Shown piece after piece: positions 12,753 to 18,906 of a stretch of DNA of 18,906 nucleotides. Position 1 is the first letter of the stretch; every line of letters starts with the position of its first letter. The stretch spans positions 1 through 18,906 of the forward strand of contig JAZUNN010000013.1 of the NCBI GenBank assembly GCA_045604155.1. Reading direction: 5' to 3'. The notes beneath the pieces are model-generated. The model searched no databases. It worked only from the letters and a program-made list of their open reading frames with translations, and had not been told where the DNA came from. The stretch is from JAISGQ01 sp045604155. GTDB taxonomy: Bacteria; Bacillota; Clostridia; Oscillospirales; Acutalibacteraceae. The translations under genes and the position numbers were made by a program.

Positions 12753-13883
12753 GGCGGCGAGGAAATCGCCTTCGGCTCTGACAATACTGCCACCATCGAT
12801 CACGGCGAAAATCATCTGAGTGAAGATATAACCGTCCGCATTGCCGTAACGTACCCATCAAATGCCACCGATCTCAAGCTGAAAATAGAACTTGCAGAGG
12901 GACTCGAATGGGTATCCAACGGCGAAAATAACATTCCTGAGTCCGTTTTGGATTCTGTAAGTTCACATCAGGGCAAAAGCAAGATATACGGATACACAAT
13001 GAACAACGGCTATTACACCTACAGCTTCAAGGAAGGTGTTGCCGCTGCATCCGTTACCATAAGAGTCCGCAAACCTGTTGCCACAAACTTTGCATCCATC
13101 ACCGACGCAATAAAGCTTACTGCAACATGTACTGAAAACGGTGAGTCTCTCTCTGCAGTTTCATCACTCAAAACCCTTGAGTGTGAGCAGTTTTCACATC
13201 TCGGCTACAGCACCAGCCGACTGGAAAAGACCGTAAAGGCAACTGAGATTGCATACAATAACGGTATTGTTCTTGACAGCTATGATGATAAATATCTTAT
13301 CTCTCACCACAGACTGTACGATTTTGTTGAACTGACCGTTACCGCACCCAAAGGAGTTGTTCTGAACGCAACAGATGTAAACCATTCAGGCAACGGCGGC
13401 GTAGCGGATATTGTTGTTCCGGGCTGGTATCTTGTATCCACCGATGACTCTTCGGAGGATGTGACAAAATACACTGTCCGAACTGAAGGAATCTACAATC
13501 AGGCAATCGGCTCAACCTTTGAATGGATTTTCCCTGAGTCCTTTATCGGACAGACTGAGGTAATCGTATATTCCGATGTCAGATGGAAACTCTATGGCGA
13601 TGATACAGTTTATTCTCTGCCGAGTGATATCAAGCGTGAAAGTTACTTCAATATTGTTTCCCCAAAAACGGTCAATGAGATTGTTGTAGGTGACAATATC
13701 TCAGCACAATTCCACGAAGATACCTGTTCCCCTGACGGTGTTCATTTTATGGGAGGCTTTGTTATCCAGAACAAGGGCTCCGATGATTCTGTTCCGAAGA
13801 TTGTAGAGTATAATTTTATGATGAAAATATTGGCATCACAAATGTATCTCTTTCTATTCCCGAAAAGGGTACAGCTAAATTAA
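12753..13883 (+). CDS. Adhesin middle fragment
   Basis: About 376 codons without a start of their own; the frame is open back to 12639, but bases before 12753 lie in the inverted segment and are not native in this direction. The chain starts G-G-E-E-I-A-F-G-S-D-N and is beta-rich, with S-E-D-I-T-V-R-I-A-V-T-Y-P-S-N and repeated V-T-V/T-A-P patterns typical of extracellular surface domains. The native frame is lost at the T run 13814-13817; the last 22 codons (after E-Y-N-F) are out of frame and end at TAA. Without restoration of the upstream segment it has no signal peptide and no start codon, so it is unlikely to be made. Confidence 0.65.
   Translation, partial: GGEEIAFGSDNTATIDHGENHLSEDITVRIAVTYPSNATDLKLKIELAEGLEWVSNGENNIPESVLDSVSSHQGKSKIYGYTMNNGYYTYSFKEGVAAASVTIRVRKPVATNFASITDAIKLTATCTENGESLSAVSSLKTLECEQFSHLGYSTSRLEKTVKATEIAYNNGIVLDSYDDKYLISHHRLYDFVELTVTAPKGVVLNATDVNHSGNGGVADIVVPGWYLVSTDDSSEDVTKYTVRTEGIYNQAIGSTFEWIFPESFIGQTEVIVYSDVRWKLYGDDTVYSLPSDIKRESYFNIVSPKTVNEIVVGDNISAQFHEDTCSPDGVHFMGGFVIQNKGSDDSVPKIVEYNFMMKILASQMYLFLFPKRVQLN
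13814..13817 (+). other. Frameshift point: T4 run, probably one T short
   Basis: Upstream frame reads E-Y-N-F then M-M-K; downstream frame read from the same T run gives F-Y-D-E-N-I-G-I-T-N-V-S-L-S-I, a smooth continuation. Adding one T yields E-Y-N-F-Y-D-E-N and makes the corrected gene length an exact multiple of three. Confidence 0.8.
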
Positions 13884-13942
13884 AACTGTGGTACAAGGTT
13901 CATGGCGACAGCACATGGCATGAAGCCAGCGTAACAAAAAAG

Positions 13943-16900
13943 ATGTCCAGAGACCCAAGTGAAACGCTGCTTGGCAGAGTTGATATTACAAACCTCGACC
14001 TTGGTCTTTCTGCTGATACCTATCTTTCAGCGCTGAAGTATGAATACGATTATCTGGCTGATGACAACGGCACTCCGGACGATACCACAGACGATGTCCG
14101 TATCGGTATTCCTGCCGGCAGGAAAACTGTAGGATTCAGCAGCAATTCTGTAAACACCGGCGGTCACAACCCATTTGCCGGCGTAAATCTCAAATTGTCA
14201 GCTTCCAACCCCAAGGCAATTTCAACTGTAACTATAAGAGATAAGTACGATGACGGTACCCACGAGCCGCTGACCTATACCGTTACTACCACCTACAATG
14301 CAAAGCCTGAAAATTATATGTACGTTGTAGGCAGCGGAGCACAGGCAAAAAAGGCAGGCGACAGCTTTACTGTTTCCGCACAGATAAAGGCAAACTGGGC
14401 CGCTCAATCTAACTATGCATATTCAGTAGGCTATTTGCAGTACCCGATAATCTATATCCGTGATGAAACCGGAGAAGGCATAAGCAACATAAGACTTACA
14501 AACCTCGATGACGAAAATATTCTTGCAAAATATCCCGACAATATCAAGGTCTCTCTTGACCACACTGAGACCATTGACTACAATGGCGACGGAAAATATG
14601 CAAAGGTATACAAAATAGATACCACAGGACTTTCAACAATGTCCGCTAAGAAAGATCGTTACGCCGCTGCTGTTGGATTCTGGGATTCGACGGCTACAAT
14701 GTATAAGCTTAATCTCTCTTATACAGTATATACTCCCGGCACATATGATGACGGCGGTGTAGTTCATAAGCTTTCAGAAGCAATTTTCCTCTCTGATCCT
14801 CTTATGAACAATAGATCAAACAAATCCAACGGCTCAAAACTCGACCCATACGATGTGGACGGCGACGGGAATTCCACAACCGATAAGGATATTTTCCAGT
14901 CCGCAAATCAGAGCAACGTGCTCACCGCTGAATATACCATCTCCCCCAATGCTGATATCAGTATTTCTTCAACCGCAAAGAAAGCGTCCGGCATCGACAG
15001 CTACACCAAATGGGACGGTTCTGACAATTATGTTCAGATTCAGTCAGGTGAAGTCTATAATGTAAAAAACAGCATATATAACGGCTCCGGTGTTACAACC
15101 AGCACCGAGGACGGCAAAAAGACAATCATATATATTCCCGTTCCCAAGAAGGGCGATCAGTGGGGGCAGGCAAACAGCGGTGTTGACAAGGATGGTAATC
15201 CTCTTACCACATTCGCCTATGATATGACTCTTTCAGGCAAGGTAAACAACCCTGACTCCGATGTATTTACAATAAGCTACGGCACGGTTGATACAAGCGG
15301 ATTTGGTGCAAATGATCTTTACGGCTCTATCGGTCAGAAGATAAATAACAGTGCAACCGCATGGAGCAGCAGTTATTCCGGCTCCACAAACTGCGTGCGT
15401 ATTGTTGTAAGCGGAATGGCTCCCAGCGAATCCGTAGCAGATGCCGTAAATATGATTCTTCCCCTTATGGCTGATAAAAAAGCCAATAACAGAGAGGTCA
15501 ATATTTTCTCGGCAATCTATTACGAAGATATTACCAACGTAAACCACGACAACTACAAAATGTGGAAGGGCTCCGACCGACTCGCCCTTCAGATAGCCGA
15601 AGGTGAGATATCGGGACGTATCTGGATTGATGCTAACGGCAACAGCCTGCAGGACAACGGCGAAAATGGTCTTGCAAATACAAAGGTCACACTTATCGGT
15701 GATGAAACCTATTCAGCAGCCACCGACGCAGAAGGCAAATACAGCTTTAACAAGATTGCTGTCGGTAAGTACAAGATCAGTTTCACTCCCGACCTTGATA
15801 CCTATTCACTTTCGAAAAAGGACGCAGGAAATGACAAGATTGACAGTGACGCTGTTATAAACGGAGCCAACGCAGAAATTACAAACATTGTCATCCCAAC
15901 AACCGACAGCCTCGGCAAGCAGATATTTGCCATTGCAAACCTCGATGCAGGTCTTATTCCCAACGTTGATATTACTTATAACCTGTACGCAGAATCAGAA
16001 GATGATCTGCCCGACGGTGTATATGCTCCCATCGGCGTTTCTGTTCCTTCGGGTACGGAATACACCGCTGAAACCATGGACGAGGTAACAGGCTATACCT
16101 TCGACGGCTGGTATGTCAATGGTGACACTGCTCAGAAATATACTGACGGTACTGCTATTACCGAGGATATTGTTCTTGTGGGTATCTGGACTGTAAACAA
16201 GTACACAGTAAACTACGAGTTTGTCGGCGATACCCCCGACGGAGCCGTTGTTTCTGAATCCGATACAGTGATCTATAATACGGCTTACACCGCAAAGGTT
16301 CCAAATGCTGTTGACGGATACATCTTTGACGGCTGGTACACCGATGAGGCTTGCACTGCAAAATTCGCAGACGGCACTTCTGTTACTGACAACATCACTC
16401 TCTATGGCAAATGGATATATAACAATATATCCGTAAACGGCGATGTGAAATGGGTGGATACTCCCCATGGTCTCACCGCACCTGCCATCACCGTTGAACT
16501 GCTCAGAGACGGCAAGGTCATCAACAGTGTTGAGCTGCAGCCCGATGAGTCGGAGTACAGCTTCAAAAACGTAATGAAGTATGCTGTTGCAGGAGACAAC
16601 CCAATAAAGTACACCGTTCAGGTTCGTCCCATTGCAAACTATGATGCAGCCTGCAGCACGCCCCAATCAGACAGCAGCGGCAATATCACAATCGATATCA
16701 CAATCACCGGTACATTTACTTACAACAATCTTGAAATCACCAATAATGTAACCGGAAATGCTGCTGATACCACCCTTAAATTCCCCTTTATGGTTGAGTT
16801 TGACTCTACGGGAAGCTATGAGTATAAGATCGTCAACGATGAGTCTGTCACCACCTTCTCGTCGAGAGCAGGAAATGATACGCTCAAGAGCGGCGACACT

Positions 16901-17227
16901 ATTGAGCTTGCTCACGGTGAGACAGCAATTATCTATGCTTTGCCATCTGTCATTGACTACAAAGTCACTGAGCTTGATACAAAGGGCTACAAGATGACCA
17001 GCACGGGAGCTGAAGGCACCATCACCGAGAACGGCGCCAAGGCAGTTTTCTTCAATGAGAAGAAGACCGTTGTCAAAGGCGATTCCGATTCACCTGACAC
17101 CGGTGACGACAACGGCACTGAAATTGCTGTGTTTGTTATACAGATCTCTTTGCTTTCTATGCTGTTGTGCATTTTCTTTATAAAAAAGCGCAGACACGAA
17201 CTCAAAGAAAACAGCTCTGAATTTTAA
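13943..17227 (+). CDS. Adhesin 3' fragment with SdrD-B, InlB-repeat and sortase-anchor regions
   Basis: 1,094 codons from the first ATG of this frame, but the native frame extends back to 13814 (Y-D-E-N-I-G-I-T-N-V-S-L...) and joins the middle fragment when one T is added. ATG 13943 has no ribosome binding site (AACAAAAAAG precedes it) and no signal peptide follows, so it is an internal methionine. Domains in order: long beta-rich region, calcium-loop-like D-V-D-G-D-G-N, SdrD-B type domain, two InlB B repeats with G-Y-x-F-D-G-W-Y, a Cna-B-like domain (S-V-N-G-D-V-K-W...S-F-K-N-V), a final domain (L-E-I-T-N-N-V-T-G...), the SPDTG motif, hydrophobic helix and basic tail. The anchor implies a cell-wall location. 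Confidence 0.8.
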   Translation: MSRDPSETLLGRVDITNLDLGLSADTYLSALKYEYDYLADDNGTPDDTTDDVRIGIPAGRKTVGFSSNSVNTGGHNPFAGVNLKLSASNPKAISTVTIRDKYDDGTHEPLTYTVTTTYNAKPENYMYVVGSGAQAKKAGDSFTVSAQIKANWAAQSNYAYSVGYLQYPIIYIRDETGEGISNIRLTNLDDENILAKYPDNIKVSLDHTETIDYNGDGKYAKVYKIDTTGLSTMSAKKDRYAAAVGFWDSTATMYKLNLSYTVYTPGTYDDGGVVHKLSEAIFLSDPLMNNRSNKSNGSKLDPYDVDGDGNSTTDKDIFQSANQSNVLTAEYTISPNADISISSTAKKASGIDSYTKWDGSDNYVQIQSGEVYNVKNSIYNGSGVTTSTEDGKKTIIYIPVPKKGDQWGQANSGVDKDGNPLTTFAYDMTLSGKVNNPDSDVFTISYGTVDTSGFGANDLYGSIGQKINNSATAWSSSYSGSTNCVRIVVSGMAPSESVADAVNMILPLMADKKANNREVNIFSAIYYEDITNVNHDNYKMWKGSDRLALQIAEGEISGRIWIDANGNSLQDNGENGLANTKVTLIGDETYSAATDAEGKYSFNKIAVGKYKISFTPDLDTYSLSKKDAGNDKIDSDAVINGANAEITNIVIPTTDSLGKQIFAIANLDAGLIPNVDITYNLYAESEDDLPDGVYAPIGVSVPSGTEYTAETMDEVTGYTFDGWYVNGDTAQKYTDGTAITEDIVLVGIWTVNKYTVNYEFVGDTPDGAVVSESDTVIYNTAYTAKVPNAVDGYIFDGWYTDEACTAKFADGTSVTDNITLYGKWIYNNISVNGDVKWVDTPHGLTAPAITVELLRDGKVINSVELQPDESEYSFKNVMKYAVAGDNPIKYTVQVRPIANYDAACSTPQSDSSGNITIDITITGTFTYNNLEITNNVTGNAADTTLKFPFMVEFDSTGSYEYKIVNDESVTTFSSRAGNDTLKSGDTIELAHGETAIIYALPSVIDYKVTELDTKGYKMTSTGAEGTITENGAKAVFFNEKKTVVKGDSDSPDTGDDNGTEIAVFVIQISLLSMLLCIFFIKKRRHELKENSSEF

Positions 17228-17235
17228 CAGCACAT

Positions 17236-17273
17236 AAAACAGGGAGAGGATATATTCCCCTCCCTGTTTTTAT
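17236..17273 (+). terminator. Rho-independent terminator of the adhesin gene
   Basis: Stem AAAACAGGGAG (17236-17246) / CTCCCTGTTTT (17260-17270), extended with one mismatch, followed by T residues. Its symmetrical A/T flanks could also stop transcription of the convergent ABC genes. Confidence 0.88.
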
Positions 17274-17408
17274 ATATACAAAGCGCTTTTATTTGAAGAA
17301 CTTAATGAAAATTGACGTTCCATCATTTGAACACAGCGCAGAGTTTATGGATTACGCCTTATGGGAAAATGAGCATTTCGACACAAAAAGCAATCACCGC
17401 ATGATCAT
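17274..17408. other. Gap with an unassigned short open frame
   Basis: A plus-strand frame from ATG 17308 (M-K-I-D-V-P-S-F-E-H-S-A-E-F-M-D-Y-A-L-W-E-N) looks protein-like but has no good ribosome binding site and, past 17409, only runs antisense to the ABC ATPase. It may be a remnant of a lost gene. I see no strong separate terminator for the ABC genes here. Confidence 0.3.
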
Positions 17409-18050
17409 TTATCTCACAAAAGTCATAACACCCTTGTCCATCTCACATACAGTGTCACACAGCAGTTCAATGTCTTCGGTATTGTGGGAAGCAATAAGGA
17501 TAGTCTTCCCTCTCGCCTTCAAATCAAGAAGGTAGCGGCGCATATCGGCGACGCCGTCTTTATCGAGTCCGTTCATAGGCTCATCGAGGATAAGTATTGA
17601 CGGGTCTTCCATGATTGCCTGAGCAAGTCCTAACCGCTGGCGCATACCGAGGGAATACTTGCGCACCTGAAGGCGAAGATTGGGATTGAGCCCTACCTGC
17701 TGCATTGTCTCTTTTATTCTGTCGGTATCAATTTTTCTGTTGAGACCTGCAAGCAATTTGAGATTACGCAAGCCCGAATAGTATGGGATAAAGCCGGGTG
17801 TTTCGATAATGATTCCCATGCTGTCGGGAAAGTCACAATCCTTTCCGACCTGCTTGCCGTTTACGGTAGTTCCGCCTTCGGTAGGCTTTACAAATCCGCA
17901 GATGCACTTCATCAGCATGGATTTTCCCGAGCCGTTTCTGCCGATAAGCCCGTGGATTTTGCCCCCTTCAAAGCTATGAGTAATATTTTTGAGTATTTCG
18001 TGACCTTTGATGGTCAGCGAAAGATTATCTATGCAAATCATATCAGCCAT
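17409..18050 (-). CDS. ABC transporter ATP-binding protein, bacitracin/lantibiotic (BcrA/LanF) type
   Basis: 213 residues. Walker A GRNGSGKS at 37-44, signature YSLGMRQR at 132-139, Walker B ILILDEP at 152-158, H-loop His189. In place of the Q-loop it has I-I-E-T-P-G-F-I-P at 81-89; the Glu-containing E-loop (I-E-x-P-x-F) is characteristic of ATPases of bacitracin and lantibiotic efflux or immunity pumps. The chain is short: it ends soon after the H-loop, lacking the C-terminal extension of about 90 residues found in many BcrA relatives. GGAGGT lies 7 nt upstream of ATG 18050, inside the end of the permease gene, and only 3 nt separate the two genes, so they form an operon. The real substrate is unknown. 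Confidence 0.93.
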   Translation of the reverse strand: MADMICIDNLSLTIKGHEILKNITHSFEGGKIHGLIGRNGSGKSMLMKCICGFVKPTEGGTTVNGKQVGKDCDFPDSMGIIIETPGFIPYYSGLRNLKLLAGLNRKIDTDRIKETMQQVGLNPNLRLQVRKYSLGMRQRLGLAQAIMEDPSILILDEPMNGLDKDGVADMRRYLLDLKARGKTILIASHNTEDIELLCDTVCEMDKGVMTFVR

Positions 18051-18053
18051 AAT

Positions 18054-18905
18054 TTATACCTCCGTTTCTTCAATGGCATTTACGTCAAGGCTGCGTGAGG
18101 CTATGATATTTGCTGTAAATAATGCAATTATCAGCACCGAGAAATAAACATAGGAAATGTACGTTGGCAGATTTGCCTCTCTGAGTATTTCGTCATAGTG
18201 CAGCCAGGCGATAGCGTTTGCCATTGGTGTTATCCACATGGCATCGCCTTTCAGCGCAGTCAGAACAACACCAAAGCCTATAATACCTGCCGCAGTTATA
18301 AAGCCTGCGGCTTTTTTCTTTTTCTGCTGAAACAGAAGAAGTACAAGCAGAAGAGTCAGGAGATAGAAGGACATAAGAGCCAGCGTGTGACCGAGGGCAG
18401 TAAAGGGAGTCATCTGATTATGCAGATTACCCGGTACAAGCTCAGATGCAAAGCCGCCTGCCATATCGGGGTAAAGTGCATCAAAGCGTTTTATTACCAT
18501 ACTCCAGCCGTTTGCAACAAAGGTTCTGTTCATGATAAATGCTGTGCATATAACATAGACCGAGCCGAGAAATGAAAGTACACTCATAATTCCAAAAAGG
18601 AGCTGACCTAACATCCAGTTTGTTCTGCCTGTGCGTGACAGCATGAATATGGCTGAGCCGTCAAGCTTTGGGAAATCGCTCATAAGAGTAAGAAAAACCA
18701 GCGGAAGGATAGGCGTCAGCATACCCGAATTACCCACCGCAATAAGGGGCTCTACGAGATTCAGCGGCTGTCCCATAATCTGCGAGCGTTCCATAAGGGG
18801 TTCGATTGCAAAGGTATAGGTGAACACCGCAAGCACAGGGATAAGTATCATTCGTGACGAGCATACCCATTTTATCCACTCTGTGCGAGCAACCGACCAT
18901 ACCAT
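18054..18905 (-). CDS. ABC-2 type permease (BcrB-like), at window edge
   Basis: 283 residues visible. The first codon seen is ATG at 18905, and M-V-W-S-V-A-R-T-E-W-I-K-W fits the normal start of this family (a short amphipathic segment before the first helix), but the ribosome binding site lies outside, so an upstream start cannot be excluded. About six hydrophobic segments are seen, among them R-M-I-L-I-P-V-L-A-V-F, M-L-T-P-I-L-P-L-V-F-L and F-S-V-L-I-I-A-L-F-T-A-N-I-I-A, with a charged cytoplasmic K-K-K-K-K stretch in the middle. It forms the membrane part of the transporter energised by the downstream ATPase. Export of a peptide or an envelope-targeting compound is inferred from the ATPase type. 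Confidence 0.85.
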   Translation of the reverse strand: MVWSVARTEWIKWVCSSRMILIPVLAVFTYTFAIEPLMERSQIMGQPLNLVEPLIAVGNSGMLTPILPLVFLTLMSDFPKLDGSAIFMLSRTGRTNWMLGQLLFGIMSVLSFLGSVYVICTAFIMNRTFVANGWSMVIKRFDALYPDMAGGFASELVPGNLHNQMTPFTALGHTLALMSFYLLTLLLVLLLFQQKKKKAAGFITAAGIIGFGVVLTALKGDAMWITPMANAIAWLHYDEILREANLPTYISYVYFSVLIIALFTANIIASRSLDVNAIEETEV

Positions 18906-18906
18906 A

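Larger units (their letters stand above)
12336..17227 (+). pseudogene. Large sortase-anchored surface adhesin, interrupted by an inversion and a 1-nt deletion
   Basis: As given, the reading frame is broken twice: a segment of about 200 bp (12552-12747) is inverted, and one T seems missing at 13814-13817. Correcting both gives one ORF of 1,631 codons. Order in the repaired protein: signal peptide (about residues 1-40, ending V-N-A); three H-x-H-x-x-E-C repeats; a long extracellular region with beta-rich modules; a calcium-loop-like D-V-D-G-D-G-N (14852-14872); an SdrD-B type domain (15603-15900, with I-D-A-N-G-N and Q-D-N-G-E-N-G); two InlB-type B repeats (F-D-G-W-Y at about 16099 and 16325); a Cna-B-like domain (from about 16423); a further beta domain (16729-17070); SPDTG sortase motif (17090-17104), membrane helix and KKRRHE tail. 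Role: wall-anchored adhesion; ligand unknown. Whether the breaks are biological or from assembly is open. Confidence 0.85.

Noticed and set aside
12508..12861. A minus-strand open frame of 117 codons inside the adhesin region, which could be taken as a separate gene.
   Set aside because: Its central part is plainly adhesin sequence (H-I-H-S-E-E-C, E-E-H-S-H-T-A-E-C) that becomes continuous with the plus-strand gene when the segment is flipped; both ends are antisense to native adhesin codons and there is no ribosome binding site.
13811..13820. Programmed -1 ribosomal frameshift at TAATTTTATG.
   Set aside because: The sequence does not fit the X-XXY-YYZ heptamer, no clear downstream pseudoknot was seen, and the gene is also broken by the inversion; a missing T is simpler.
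15995..16666. Minus-strand open frame of 223 codons within the adhesin 3' part.
   Set aside because: It is antisense to clear InlB-repeat and Cna-B-like coding sequence and shows no domain of its own.
1..18906. CRISPR arrays, insertion sequences, integrase or toxin-antitoxin modules.
   Set aside because: No regularly spaced repeats, transposase or recombinase motifs, or typical paired small genes were found on either strand.

Overview
The window looks like a chromosomal segment of a Gram-positive gut Clostridium of the Oscillospiraceae/Ruminococcus type. This is inferred from gene content, not from a marker gene: meso-diaminopimelate dehydrogenase, YdbS/YdbT-like PH-domain membrane proteins, a DacF-type carboxypeptidase, an SPDTG sortase-anchored adhesin, strong GGAGG ribosome binding sites, consensus TTGACA/TATAAT promoters and a CCA-encoding tRNA gene. 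Base composition and codon use look uniform; I saw no insertion sequence, prophage or CRISPR array.

Layout. 1-566: the 3' end of a PotD-like polyamine-binding protein (+) meets a convergent (-) operon across terminators. 565-4113: a (-) operon of GntR/YtrA regulator, ABC ATPase and large ABC permease, read from a consensus promoter whose -10 abuts a 13-bp perfect inverted repeat (likely autoregulatory operator). 4122-4300: tRNA-Gln(CUG) with its own promoter and tandem terminators. 4319-5368: ddh (-). 5472-7369: two translationally coupled PH-domain membrane proteins (+), both starting with TTG. 7383-9043: a DacF-type D,D-carboxypeptidase (+). 9127-10227: argF (+). 10239-11310: an SDR oxidoreductase and a cyclic-phosphate-type receiver protein (-). 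11518-11918: a MIF-family tautomerase (-). 11919-12335: a long gap with the adhesin promoter and leader. 12336-17273: a large cell-wall adhesin gene (+) carrying two lesions. 17409-18905: a bacitracin/lantibiotic-type ABC ATPase and its permease (-), the permease running to the window edge.

The most unusual object is the adhesin locus. As given, its reading frame is broken twice. First, about 200 bp (12552-12747) lies in inverted orientation: its minus strand encodes the missing H-x-H-x-x-E-C repeats. Flipping it between the 5-bp inverted repeats CCCAT (12547-12551) and ATGGG (12748-12752) restores a smooth, in-frame junction at both ends. Second, one T appears to be missing from a T run at 13814-13817. 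With both corrected, 12336-17227 becomes one ORF of about 1,630 residues from signal peptide to sortase signal. This may be phase variation, an inactivating event or an assembly artefact; the sequence alone cannot decide. The core promoter of the same gene contains an inverted repeat (TGTATC-N7-GATACA), so expression may also be repressor-controlled.

Cell-envelope work dominates: Ddh supplies meso-DAP, DacF trims peptidoglycan stem peptides, the PH-domain proteins and two ABC systems act at the membrane, and the adhesin is wall-anchored.
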